Assembly: GCA_002335115.1 (NCBI GenBank)
Contig: DDCR01000109.1
Location: 5,543-22,750 of the forward strand
Reading direction: 5' to 3'
DNA: 17,208 nt
Origin: Oceanospirillaceae bacterium UBA2001
GTDB taxonomy: Bacteria; Pseudomonadota; Gammaproteobacteria; Pseudomonadales; Balneatricaceae
Every line of letters begins with the position of its first letter. Positions within the stretch are counted from its first letter, which is position 1. The position numbers were made by a program, and so were the translations under genes. Under the pieces are notes generated by a model. It was given only the letters and a program-made list of their open reading frames with translations, made no database searches and was not told the DNA's origin. Of this stretch, positions 1 to 7,571 are shown in pieces.

Positions 1-51
1 ATTCGTTGGTTGAACTGTTTATTTTTTAGTGTGTATACTCATGAGGTATGC

Positions 52-945
52 ATGAGTGGAATTAAAATCATTATGTTATTCACCCCAACGGATCAAAACA
101 AGCAAGATTATAGACACCAAGGCTTCCTCGTAGTCGATAAAATATTGCCCCCTGAGCAACTGTTAAAGCTACATCAGGCCTTTGATGACGTGTTTAATGG
201 AACCTTTGAAACCGGCATTACACCAGATGAAGTCAACTGGCAATATGAGTCGGGTGATCCAAGTCTTACGCGTCAAGTGTGCAATGGTTGGAAGGCTAAC
301 CGCACCATCGCACAAGTTGTACTGAGTGAATCCTTAGGTCGCAGTGTTGCGCAACTTGCGGGCTGGCCTGGGGTTAGAATTATGATCGATAATCTACTCG
401 CCAAACCTCAAGGAGCCAGGTCCTTGGGCTACCATCAAGATAGTGCCTACCTGGCATGGTTTAGCCCCAGTGACCTCATATCCTGCTGGATTGCCCTCGA
501 CGATACCACTCAATCTGGCGGCACTTTAGAATTTGTTAGAGGTTCACACCAATGGCAAAAAGGCACACCCTCTGGTGAGTTTCATGGGCCTGAAGATTAT
601 CGCAAGCCCATGCATCATGCTGCTCAAAACCAAGGTGTGGAACCTCAGATTGAGTATGTCGAGGTAAAAGCTGGAGGTGGGTCTGTACATCATGGCTGGA
701 CTTGGCATGGCTCTGGAGCTAATGAAACGGCGTCGCCTCGGCGAGCGTTGGTGCTGCATTTAATGCGCTGTGATGCAGAATATGACCCCACTAAATTTGA
801 CAAGGGTATAGGTCCGATCTATAGCCGCTACAAACACCTAGGTGATAACCTTTTAGATGAAAACTATTTTCCTATTTTATGGCATGAAGATGGCAGCAGA
901 ACTGAAACCATCGATGATTATTTAGTATCTCTGGAGCCAATGTGA
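52..945 (+). CDS. Phytanoyl-CoA dioxygenase (PhyH) family Fe(II)/2-oxoglutarate oxygenase
   Basis: Probable cytosolic non-haem Fe(II)/2-oxoglutarate-dependent oxygenase of the PhyH family, which hydroxylates substrates such as acyl-CoAs, ectoine or small acids; the substrate here is unknown. Numbered from ATG 52 (297 aa, about the family length), the iron triad is visible: H128 and D130 in YHQDSAY, and H219 in the WHGSGAN motif. R230 follows H219 by exactly 11 residues, the spacing of human PHYH His264-Arg275, and should bind 2-oxoglutarate. I chose ATG 52 because GAGG at 43-46 sits 5 nt upstream; the frame is open back to a TTG at 10, and ATG 73 is an alternative. The stop codon overlaps the next gene by 4 bp, so translation is probably coupled to a binding-protein-like partner. 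Family assignment is firm; substrate is not. Confidence 0.9.
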   Translation: MSGIKIIMLFTPTDQNKQDYRHQGFLVVDKILPPEQLLKLHQAFDDVFNGTFETGITPDEVNWQYESGDPSLTRQVCNGWKANRTIAQVVLSESLGRSVAQLAGWPGVRIMIDNLLAKPQGARSLGYHQDSAYLAWFSPSDLISCWIALDDTTQSGGTLEFVRGSHQWQKGTPSGEFHGPEDYRKPMHHAAQNQGVEPQIEYVEVKAGGGSVHHGWTWHGSGANETASPRRALVLHLMRCDAEYDPTKFDKGIGPIYSRYKHLGDNLLDENYFPILWHEDGSRTETIDDYLVSLEPM

Positions 946-1664
946 TCCGCACAGTCAACGAAGGATACTTAACATTAATTTGTGCAGACTTAGATGCAAT
1001 GCCGTTATTTAGCACTAATGCTCAGGGTGAGCGCTTTGGTTATGAACCTGAAGTCGCTCAAATGTTAGCTCAGCAATTGGGCTTAAAACTCAAATGGTTA
1101 TTTACCCGATGGTCTGAATTCGAAACAGTCTTGTTAGCCAATAAAGCAGATGCCATATGGTGTGGTTGTGCCATCACCCAAGGCAGAAAAGAACGCTTGC
1201 TCTTTTCCAGACCTTACGCTGCGTTTGATGAATCTGTATTAGTGCGAGACGATTCACAGGTAGCTAAACCTGCAGACTTAAAAGGTTTAAAAGTAGCCGC
1301 CATTGCGGGTAGCACCAACATGACATTGGCAGAAGCATGGCTAGGGTGCTTACCCATCGCTTTTTCAGGTCAGTCAGACGATGTCTTTGTAGACATGGTA
1401 AACGCATTGAGCAACTCAGACGTTGATGCTGTGGTAGATGATGAACCCGCATTTGGAGCACTTCTCAAAGATCCTAGATACAAACTTGCGTTTACCATAA
1501 ATACAGCGAATTTATGGGGTGGGGCCATGCTAAAACACCAAAGCCAACTTAAACAGGCACTTGATTTAGCTTTAAACCATTTAATTGACACAGGCTTGCT
1601 TGCTGATATTTGGCGTCGTCATTTAGAGGGTATCGCATACCCCAGTCATGGTTTGAACACATAG
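942..1664 (+). CDS. Solute-binding-protein family 3-like protein without a signal peptide
   Basis: A 240-aa protein with the fold of amino-acid ABC-transporter binding proteins (SBP_bac_3). The domain starts almost at once (about residue 10). Visible landmarks are the TxxR-x5-FSRPY block (T79, R82, F88-Y92; R82 corresponds to the ligand carboxylate-binding Arg), a GSTN segment at 123-126 and VDAVVDD at 161-167. The GTG start overlaps the dioxygenase stop (GTGA, 942-945), with GGAG at 933-936 as ribosome site. There is no hydrophobic leader or lipobox, and the overlap leaves no room for one, so the product should stay in the cytoplasm. No permease or ATPase gene lies nearby. It may be a cytosolic ligand binder or sensor, or an SBP-derived enzyme (cyclohexadienyl dehydratase is a known precedent), perhaps serving the adjacent dioxygenase. 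Fold is confident, role is open. Confidence 0.82.
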   Translation: MIRTVNEGYLTLICADLDAMPLFSTNAQGERFGYEPEVAQMLAQQLGLKLKWLFTRWSEFETVLLANKADAIWCGCAITQGRKERLLFSRPYAAFDESVLVRDDSQVAKPADLKGLKVAAIAGSTNMTLAEAWLGCLPIAFSGQSDDVFVDMVNALSNSDVDAVVDDEPAFGALLKDPRYKLAFTINTANLWGGAMLKHQSQLKQALDLALNHLIDTGLLADIWRRHLEGIAYPSHGLNT

Positions 1665-2053
1665 CCTCACTAAAATTCATTGGCTATTATAAAGCGCTAA
1701 ACCGAATGCAACTCTGGGCGCCATTTGACATACTGAGTACTTGATTTTTAACCAAGTGCAATAAATTTGAGCTGATGCCTCAATAGAATTAATCATTAAA
1801 CCCATCTTGTGCCTTGGCCCAATCCACAAATGACAATGGAAAATTATTGATTGTATAAATATCATTCAAGGAACGACCTGTAACTTGCATGCGGTGACAC
1901 AAAATAAAGCAGAATACTTTAACGACTAAGTTTTTTTTAACTTATAAGGTAGAATTTTGCTAATCTATTTGGCCGTATGCACTCAAAATGCCCATGAAAA
2001 AGCATGACTAAAGCGAACGGATTTACCTTAACTCCCTTTTGGAGATGTTTATT
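1665..2053. other. Intergenic region upstream of the acyl-CoA ligase
   Basis: AT-rich, with no convincing gene. A 6-bp inverted repeat (ATAGCC 1661-1666 / GGCTAT 1682-1687) lies on the stop codon of the preceding gene, without a T-tract. The promoter of the ligase operon should lie here. The best -10-like word is TAGAAT at 1950-1955, but no good -35 is placed 16-18 bp before it. GGAG at 2041-2044 is the ribosome site of the next gene. Confidence 0.4.
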
Positions 2054-3580
2054 GTGTCTGTAAATACTACCTCTGAGTTACTCAATATCGGTCATGACGA
2101 CGCTATTGCGATTAAAGCCCCTGGTCGCTCTCCATTGAGCTATGCGGCCATCCGCTCATTATCAAAACGTACCCAGCAATCCTTGAGCCAAGCGGGTATC
2201 ACAAAAAAAGACAGAGTGGCTATCGTCTTGCCAAATGGCCCTGAAATGGCCACAGCATTTGTCACTATCTCAGGCGCATCGACAACGGCACCATTAAACC
2301 CCGCGTATCGCCAAGAGGAGTTTGAGTTTTATTTAGATGATTTAAAAGCCAAAGCTTTGGTTGTTGAGGCAGGTAGTGCTTCACCTGCGGTCGCGGCCGC
2401 TCAAAAGTTGGGCATTCCCCTGATTAATTTAGTCATTGATAGCAGTCATGCTGCGGGTGACTTTGATCTAACCTTTGAGACGACTGCGCCAATCGCTTCA
2501 GCTAGCCATGACGCCGTCGATGAAAACGATATTGCACTGATACTGCATACGTCAGGCACAACTTCACGACCCAAGATAGTGCCCCTTAGCCACATTAATG
2601 TGACTAGCTCGGCTGAAAATATCATGAACACCCTGTCATTGGTGCCTGGGGATCGTTGCCTAAATATCATGCCTCTGTTCCATATTCATGGACTTATCGC
2701 AACTGTTTTATCTTCGTTAAGAGCTGGCGCCAGCATTTACTGTACGCCTGGATTCAATGCCTTGAAGTATTTTAGCTGGATGGATGATTCAAAACCAACT
2801 TGGTATTCTGCCGTTCCAACCATGCACCAAGCAATACTTACTCGGGCTGCTCGAAGCAAAGATATTATTGATGCGGTGCCGTTGCGTTTTATTCGCTCTT
2901 CATCTTCATCATTGCCGCCTCAGGTTATGGCCGAATTGGAAAATACATTCGCTGCGCCAGTCATTGAAGCTTATGGCATGACCGAAGCTGCTCATCAAAT
3001 GGCTAGTAACCCGTTGCCGCCTGCAGTGAGAAAAGCAGGTACTGTGGGTATTGCAGCTGGTCCAGAAGTGGGCATCATGAGTTTAGAAGGTGAGATACTC
3101 AAAAATGGAGAAGTGGGTGAAATCGTTATTCGTGGCCAAAACGTAACCAAAGGCTATGAAAACAACCCCAAGGCCAATGAAGAAAACTTTACTAATGGTT
3201 GGTTCCGAACGGGTGATCAAGGCGTCCTTGATGCAGAAGGTTATGTCTCCATCACGGGTCGATTGAAGGAAATTATAAACCGAGGTGGTGAGAAGATTTC
3301 ACCCCGTGAGGTGGATGAAGTGTTAATGGATCATCCAGCGATTCAGCAATGTGTCACCTTTGCGATGCCCCATCCAAAATTAGGGGAAGAAGTCGCTGCT
3401 GCCGTAGTTTTGAAGGAGGGCATGACAGCTGATGAAAAGGACATTAGAACTTTTACGGCACTGCATTTGGCTGATTTTAAAGTGCCTCGAAAAGTGCTTA
3501 TTCTGGATGAGATTCCAAAGGGAGCAACAGGAAAATTACAACGTATTGGACTTGCTGAGAAACTGGGTTTAGCTGGATAA
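2054..3580 (+). CDS. Acyl-CoA synthetase (AMP-forming), oxalyl-CoA synthetase (AAE3)-like
   Basis: ANL-superfamily ligase (508 aa) that activates a carboxylate with ATP to an acyl-AMP and then forms the CoA thioester. Motifs in order: P-loop LHTSGTTSRPK (164-174), YGMTEAAHQMASNPLPP (307-323), GWFRTGD (382-388), the hinge region GRLKEIINRGGEKISP (402-417) and the C-terminal catalytic lysine K494 in PKGATGK. The stretches SGTTSRPK, MTEA-H-M-SNPLP, NVTKGY-NNP-AN and INRGGEKISP closely recall plant and fungal oxalate-CoA ligase (AAE3/Pcs60), so oxalate is the leading candidate substrate. I chose GTG 2054 because GGAG (2041-2044) is 9 nt upstream; the in-frame ATG 2045 abuts that GGAG and is too close. 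The PanE-like gene begins 8 bp downstream, which supports joint function. Ligase class is certain; oxalate specificity comes from recalled motifs. Confidence 0.88.
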   Translation: MSVNTTSELLNIGHDDAIAIKAPGRSPLSYAAIRSLSKRTQQSLSQAGITKKDRVAIVLPNGPEMATAFVTISGASTTAPLNPAYRQEEFEFYLDDLKAKALVVEAGSASPAVAAAQKLGIPLINLVIDSSHAAGDFDLTFETTAPIASASHDAVDENDIALILHTSGTTSRPKIVPLSHINVTSSAENIMNTLSLVPGDRCLNIMPLFHIHGLIATVLSSLRAGASIYCTPGFNALKYFSWMDDSKPTWYSAVPTMHQAILTRAARSKDIIDAVPLRFIRSSSSSLPPQVMAELENTFAAPVIEAYGMTEAAHQMASNPLPPAVRKAGTVGIAAGPEVGIMSLEGEILKNGEVGEIVIRGQNVTKGYENNPKANEENFTNGWFRTGDQGVLDAEGYVSITGRLKEIINRGGEKISPREVDEVLMDHPAIQQCVTFAMPHPKLGEEVAAAVVLKEGMTADEKDIRTFTALHLADFKVPRKVLILDEIPKGATGKLQRIGLAEKLGLAG

Positions 3581-3588
3581 AACATAAG

Positions 3589-4560
3589 ATGAAAATTACA
3601 ATTTATGGTGCCGGTGCTATCGGCGGATATATCGCAGCATTATTAGCTCAGGCGGGTGAAGAGGTTTCTGTCATCGCGCGGGGCCCGCATTTGGCAGCAA
3701 TTAAGGCTAATGGGCTGGCCTTAGAGATGAACGGTGAGCGTATTGTGACGCACCCATTTGCCACTGATAATCCGGCGGATATAGGTGCGCAGGATTTTGT
3801 TATCGTCTCACTAAAGGCGCATTCAGTGCCCAATGTCGTTGATGCAATGCAACCTTTGTTGGGTAAAAATACAGCGGTTGTGACTGCAGTAAATGGGGTG
3901 CCCTGGTGGTATTTCTACAAGTTTGATGGTACCTGGGAAAACCACAAAATTGAGAGTGTAGACCCAGGTGGAAAACAGTGGGACGGTATTGGGCCAGAAC
4001 GAGCAATCGGCTGTGTGGTCTATCCTGCTTGTGAAATATTAGAACCTGGAGTCGTTCGTCATATCGATGGTAACCGATTTACTTTGGGAGAATCCTCGGG
4101 GGAAAAAACTGAGCGCGTGCGTGCGTTATCACAAGTGATGATTAATGCAGGTTTCAAAGCACCAGTTAGAAATATTCGAGATGAAATTTGGGTAAAGTTA
4201 TGGGGAAATTTATGCTTTAACCCAATTAGCGCGCTCACAAACGCTACCCTAGATGTTGTGGCAACCGATCCTGGAACGCGAATGGTGGCAAGAAACATGA
4301 TGCTTGAAGCTCAAGCCATTGGAGAGAAATTAGGGGTTCGCTTCGCTATCGATGTTGACAAACGCATTGCTGGAGCTGCGGGTGTTGGCGCCCATACAAC
4401 ATCAATGTTGCAGGATTTGACTTTAGGGCGACCGATGGAAATTGATGCGCTAGTGACTGCTGTACAAGAATTAGGCCGTATTACAGGCGTTAAAACGCCC
4501 ACAATCGACACAGTTTTACCCATAGTTCAGCAACGTGGTCGCATTGCAGGTTGTTATTAG
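3589..4560 (+). CDS. Ketopantoate reductase (PanE/ApbA)-family dehydrogenase, candidate oxalyl-CoA reductase
   Basis: NAD(P)H-dependent reductase of 323 aa, slightly longer than typical biosynthetic PanE. The N-terminal Rossmann motif GAGAIGG is at residues 7-13, SLKAHS with K76 follows, and the helical C-terminal domain carries KLWGNLCFNPISAL (203-216; K203 corresponds to the catalytic Lys of PanE) and RPMEIDAL (281-288; E284). The insert NGVPWWYFYKF (102-112) followed by SVDPGG (123-128) is, as I recall, typical of PanE paralogues outside pantothenate synthesis. It lies 8 bp behind the oxalyl-CoA-synthetase-like gene and no panB or panC is nearby. Methylobacterium reduces oxalyl-CoA to glyoxylate with a PanE paralogue (PanE2), so the same role is a reasonable inference. 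Plain ketopantoate reductase, or reduction of another 2-oxo acid or acyl-CoA, remains possible. Confidence 0.87.
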   Translation: MKITIYGAGAIGGYIAALLAQAGEEVSVIARGPHLAAIKANGLALEMNGERIVTHPFATDNPADIGAQDFVIVSLKAHSVPNVVDAMQPLLGKNTAVVTAVNGVPWWYFYKFDGTWENHKIESVDPGGKQWDGIGPERAIGCVVYPACEILEPGVVRHIDGNRFTLGESSGEKTERVRALSQVMINAGFKAPVRNIRDEIWVKLWGNLCFNPISALTNATLDVVATDPGTRMVARNMMLEAQAIGEKLGVRFAIDVDKRIAGAAGVGAHTTSMLQDLTLGRPMEIDALVTAVQELGRITGVKTPTIDTVLPIVQQRGRIAGCY

Positions 4561-4631
4561 AAAGTCAGTGTTCATCATTATTCATAGACCTAGAATGAGA
4601 GCATTTAGAATCTTTAATGATGAGTAAAAGA

Positions 4632-4651
4632 ATACGATACGATATGATACA
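4632..4651. repeat. Short 5-bp tandem repeat, degenerate
   Basis: Four consecutive units ATACG, ATACG, ATATG, ATACA lie in the 133-bp gap between the PanE-like and FAH genes. It may be chance in AT-rich DNA; length variation here could alter the leader of the downstream gene, but nothing shows that. Confidence 0.3.
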
Positions 4652-4693
4652 GTGCGCAGATAAGACACTCATCCAAAGCATGGAAGTAAAATA

Positions 4694-5467
4694 ATGAATA
4701 AATGGGTAAGATTTGAACACGGTGGTAATATTCATTTTGGTAAAATAGAGCAGACCCATATCACCGGATACCAAGGTAATATGTTTAATGCAAATGAGCC
4801 ATCAGGTAAGACGTGGTCACTCGATGAAGTCACTCTGTTAGCGCCTTGTAATCCTGCTAAAATAATTGCTTTGTGGAATAATTTTTATGCCTTAGCTGAA
4901 AAACAGGGTAATGAAATTCCAGAGGCGCCATATTACTTTCTTAAGCCAAGCAGTTGTGTGATTGGCAATGCCTCACCAATCCTGCCTCCAGCGTCTTACC
5001 CAGGGCGAATTTTTTATGAAGGAGAACTGGGTATTGTGATTGGCAAAAAGGGGAAAGACATCCAGGTTTCTGAGGCTGAAGAGTATATTTTTGGCTACAC
5101 CTGCGTCAATGACGTCACTGCGATGCAACTGATCCATGAAAAAGAGGCTTTTTCACAATGGACTAGGGCCAAAAGTTTTGACACCTTTGGAGCCATAGGG
5201 CCTTGCATTTCGACCTTGGACAAAGTCGAACAACTGGTCGTTAGAACACTCGTTAATGGTCGAGAACGCCAAAACTACCCCGTTGCTGATATGATTTTTT
5301 CACCTGCCCAACAGGTCAGTCTTTTGTCAGCTGACATGACGCTGGAACCTGGTGATGTGATTGCGTGTGGTACTTCATTAGGTGCAATGCCAATGAAAAG
5401 TAATACCAAAATCGAGGTTATCATTGACGGTATTGGGGTGCTAGAAAATACTTTTGCCCCCAATTGA
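4694..5467 (+). CDS. Fumarylacetoacetate hydrolase (FAH)-family protein
   Basis: A 257-aa member of the FAH superfamily, divalent-metal enzymes that cleave or rearrange beta-keto and 2-oxo-enoate acids (acylpyruvate hydrolase, oxaloacetate decarboxylase, 2-hydroxyhepta-2,4-dienedioate isomerase and others). Visible are KPSSCVIG (84-91), the metal-ligand pair E109 and E111 in YEGELGIVIG, D140 in CVNDVT, K160 in RAKSFDTFGAIGP, and GDVIACGTSLG near the end. By eye, the usual GxNYxxHAxE segment is WNNFYALAEK (61-70), so the position of the general-base His is Leu67; such WNNF-type members seem to form a recognisable subfamily. ATG 4694 has GGAAG at 4682-4686. It lies 133 bp after the PanE-like gene, either as the last gene of that operon or with its own promoter. 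Exact reaction unknown. Confidence 0.87.
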   Translation: MNKWVRFEHGGNIHFGKIEQTHITGYQGNMFNANEPSGKTWSLDEVTLLAPCNPAKIIALWNNFYALAEKQGNEIPEAPYYFLKPSSCVIGNASPILPPASYPGRIFYEGELGIVIGKKGKDIQVSEAEEYIFGYTCVNDVTAMQLIHEKEAFSQWTRAKSFDTFGAIGPCISTLDKVEQLVVRTLVNGRERQNYPVADMIFSPAQQVSLLSADMTLEPGDVIACGTSLGAMPMKSNTKIEVIIDGIGVLENTFAPN

Positions 5468-5482
5468 GATTATAGTCAATGG

Positions 5483-5507
5483 GTCTTAACCGTTGGAAAG
5501 TTAAGAC
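5483..5507 (+). terminator. Hairpin after the FAH gene, possible terminator
   Basis: Perfect 8-bp stem GTCTTAAC (5483-5490) / GTTAAGAC (5500-5507) with a 9-nt loop, 16 nt after the stop codon. There is no T-run behind it, so it is a weak intrinsic terminator or only an RNA-end stabiliser. Confidence 0.4.
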
Positions 5508-5866
5508 TTAACTCGCCAATATCATTCCAAATCTATTTAAATTCAGTGCACCTTTTAACCCTTTAATAGTTAAATCCCAAATATTTTGTGCCACATCTAA
5601 TTAGTAGCATAGTGCACTAAGGCATAGTCTTATGAAATTTTGATTAGCATAGGAAATAAGTTTCTTAAAAGGATGCGTTGAGTACCCAAACTGCATCCCC
5701 CTAAACTATTCAAAGTGCGACCTTAAATACGCGCTTAGAGACACAAAAAATGACTCATATTTGGCAGAATAATTGATGACATCTTTTTTTTTGCATAGAT
5801 TACAAAAAACTAACAAGCTGTATTTCATATAAATTTTCTTCAAAGTAGTTGAGATTTAAAAAATTG

Positions 5867-5881
5867 TGTAAAATTTTTACA
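5867..5881. promoter_or_regulatory. 15-bp AT-rich palindrome upstream of tctC, possible operator
   Basis: Perfect palindrome of 7-bp arms TGTAAAA / TTTTACA around one central T. It lies about 45 bp upstream of the candidate -35 box of the tctCBA promoter, where an activator or upstream operator would fit. The composition is so AT-rich that chance cannot be excluded. Confidence 0.35.
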
Positions 5882-5924
5882 AATAATTAATGAAACTGAT
5901 TTAAGCATCACTGATTTGAACGCC

Positions 5925-5954
5925 CTGACGATTTGCGTCTTTGCGCTATATACT
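5925..5954 (+). promoter_or_regulatory. Candidate sigma-70 promoter of tctCBA
   Basis: CTGACG (5925-5930) as -35 and TATACT (5949-5954) as -10 are separated by 18 bp and lie about 60 bp before the tctC start; a TATATA word (5947-5952) gives a 16-bp spacer. Matches to consensus are 4/6 and 5/6. Chosen by eye. Confidence 0.4.
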
Positions 5955-6015
5955 CTTTTTACGAGCGAGGGTTGCTCCATAGAATATATAAAAATAAATT
6001 TCGGAGGATTTCAAA

Positions 6016-6987
6016 GTGGTCAAGAAAATTACACTTTTAGCAATAGCAGGCATTATGGCAACGGTCTCTGCCCCATCAGCAATTGCTGGATGGACACCCG
6101 TTAAACCAGTTGAGTTTGTCGTTATGGCGGGCAAAGGGGGTGGAGCCGATAAAGCAGTGCGTCTGATTCAAAGCATTATCGCAGAAAATGAAATGGCCCC
6201 TGTGCCTTTTACTCCTGTCAATAAAGCGGGAGGCTCAGGTGCTGAAGCGCTGGTCCACGTCAATGGAAGGTCAGGTAATGATCACACCATTATGTTTACC
6301 TTGAACAGTTTTTATACCACACCATTACGCCAACCAAAGTTGGGTGTTGATATCGCGGATTTTACGCCTATTGCTCGCATGGCAGAAGATACTTTCTTGT
6401 TGTGGGTGCACTCAGATCGTAAAGATATCAATAACATGGCTGATTTTGCCAAGGCAGCAAAAGCCAAAGGCAAAGATTGGATTATGGCTGGAACGGGTAA
6501 AAACTCAGAAGATAATTTACTCACTGACTTCCTGAACGGAGCCTATGGTCTACAAATGAAGTATGTCCCCTACAAGGGAGGCGGCAAAGTAGCTAAGGAA
6601 TTAGCGGGTAAAAATGCAGACTCGACCGTTAACAATCCGTCTGAGCAGCTAGGCTTCTATGAGGCGGGCACCACTAAGGCTTTGGCTTCATTTACTGACG
6701 AGCGTTTGCCATTATTCCCCAATGCGCCCACCTTTAAGGAGCTTGGTGAGGACTATGTTTATTACATGCAACGCACAGTTGTTGGAGCGCCAGGCATGAG
6801 CCAGGAGGCTACCGAATATTACCAAGGACTCTTCAAGGATGTTTTCAATTCCAAGAAATGGCAAGAATACCGCACCAAGAAAAGTTTACAAGGTGACTTG
6901 TTGCAAGGTGACGCGTTAATGAGTTACTGGATGAAGGAGCGTGACGTGCATGAAGTGATGCTTAAAAACATGGGAGCAATTAAGTAA
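6016..6987 (+). CDS. tctC: TctC: periplasmic binding protein of a tripartite tricarboxylate transporter
   Basis: Extracytoplasmic solute receptor of the TTT family (Bug/TctC), 323 aa. It captures an organic acid in the periplasm and hands it to TctBA. The N-terminus is a clear Sec signal peptide: KK at 3-4, a hydrophobic stretch at 6-17, and a likely cleavage AIA|GW after residue 24. The mature part opens with the PVEFVVMAGKGGGADKAVR block (31-49) and NKAGGSGAEAL (69-79), typical of the family's ligand loops, and ends with the usual helical C-terminus. The GTG start is preceded by a strong GGAGG (6003-6007) at 8 nt. tctB and tctA follow with gaps of about 40 bp. Family members bind citrate, dicarboxylates, terephthalate, nicotinate and others, so the ligand cannot be read from sequence. 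The nearby CoA ligase suggests a carboxylate such as oxalate. Confidence 0.93.
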   Translation: MVKKITLLAIAGIMATVSAPSAIAGWTPVKPVEFVVMAGKGGGADKAVRLIQSIIAENEMAPVPFTPVNKAGGSGAEALVHVNGRSGNDHTIMFTLNSFYTTPLRQPKLGVDIADFTPIARMAEDTFLLWVHSDRKDINNMADFAKAAKAKGKDWIMAGTGKNSEDNLLTDFLNGAYGLQMKYVPYKGGGKVAKELAGKNADSTVNNPSEQLGFYEAGTTKALASFTDERLPLFPNAPTFKELGEDYVYYMQRTVVGAPGMSQEATEYYQGLFKDVFNSKKWQEYRTKKSLQGDLLQGDALMSYWMKERDVHEVMLKNMGAIK

Positions 6988-7028
6988 ACTTTTTTATAAC
7001 TTACAGGTAGATTGAGGAGATTTTCATC

Positions 7029-7532
7029 ATGACAGTGCGCACTGCTGAATTGTTGATGGCTGTAATGATGGGGGCCTTCTCCGTCTATCTGATGTATAAA
7101 AGTTTGGAATTACCAATTGGATGGGTAGAGGACGAGGGGCCCGGCGGAGGTGCATGGCCCTTTTGGCTTTCAGCAGTGATGCTGATTTCTTGTTTTGGAA
7201 TTATTTATAACTGGTTCCGTAAGAAGGGCAAGATTGCAAACTCCATGAAAACGTATATTCAATCTCATGTCTTTATCGAGGTTGGTGCAGTCGCAGTTGC
7301 CCTTATTATCACAGTTGCCTTATTTTCGTTCATTGGCATTTATGGTGCTCTGCCACTTTTTCTATTGTTCTATTTAAAAGTTTTAGGCAAACATCGGTGG
7401 CTTTTTTCCATCACTTTTGCGGTGGTGACTCCCATCATTATATTTTATTTTTTCGAGATTACTCTCAAAATAATTCTACCCAAAGGGATTACAGAGCCGC
7501 TGTTCCTACCCTTATATAAGATGTTTTTATAG
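7029..7532 (+). CDS. tctB: TctB: small membrane subunit of the tripartite tricarboxylate transporter
   Basis: 167-aa integral membrane protein that partners the large TctA subunit in proton- or sodium-driven uptake. About four to five hydrophobic segments are visible: roughly 5-25, 42-63, 80-101, 105-120 and 125-147. The stretch EDEGPGGGAWPFWLS (35-49) before the second helix matches the family's usual polar-to-membrane transition. The ATG has GAGGAG (7014-7019) about 9 nt upstream. It sits between tctC (41-bp gap) and tctA (39-bp gap), the canonical C-B-A order. TctB sequences diverge strongly, so the call rests on size, topology and position. Confidence 0.9.
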   Translation: MTVRTAELLMAVMMGAFSVYLMYKSLELPIGWVEDEGPGGGAWPFWLSAVMLISCFGIIYNWFRKKGKIANSMKTYIQSHVFIEVGAVAVALIITVALFSFIGIYGALPLFLLFYLKVLGKHRWLFSITFAVVTPIIIFYFFEITLKIILPKGITEPLFLPLYKMFL

Positions 7533-7571
7533 TTTTAAAATGGTTAAGTGCAAGAGTAATGAGATAATACA

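Larger units (their letters stand above)
5468..6015. other. Long AT-rich intergenic region upstream of tctC
   Basis: No convincing gene in this 548-bp stretch. It starts with a hairpin after the FAH gene (5483-5507), has a weaker AT-rich inverted repeat TTTAAC/GTTAAA at 5554-5574, a T-run around 5780, a palindrome at 5867-5881 and a candidate promoter at 5925-5954. The long, very AT-rich part before tctC suggests regulated transcription of the transporter operon. Confidence 0.5.

Noticed and set aside
942..1664. Reading the SBP-like gene as part of an ABC transporter operon
   Set aside because: No permease or ATPase gene is adjacent and there is no export signal.
1661..1687. Inverted repeat ATAGCC/GGCTAT at the end of the SBP-like gene as a terminator
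   Set aside because: Only 6 bp, a 15-nt loop and no T-run behind it; not better than chance.
1677..1865. 62-aa minus-strand frame in the gap before the acyl-CoA ligase
   Set aside because: No ribosome site, no recognisable domain, and a composition typical of random AT-rich sequence.
5916..6104. 62-aa plus-strand frame overlapping the tctC start
   Set aside because: It runs out of frame through the tctC signal-peptide region and lies over the candidate promoter.
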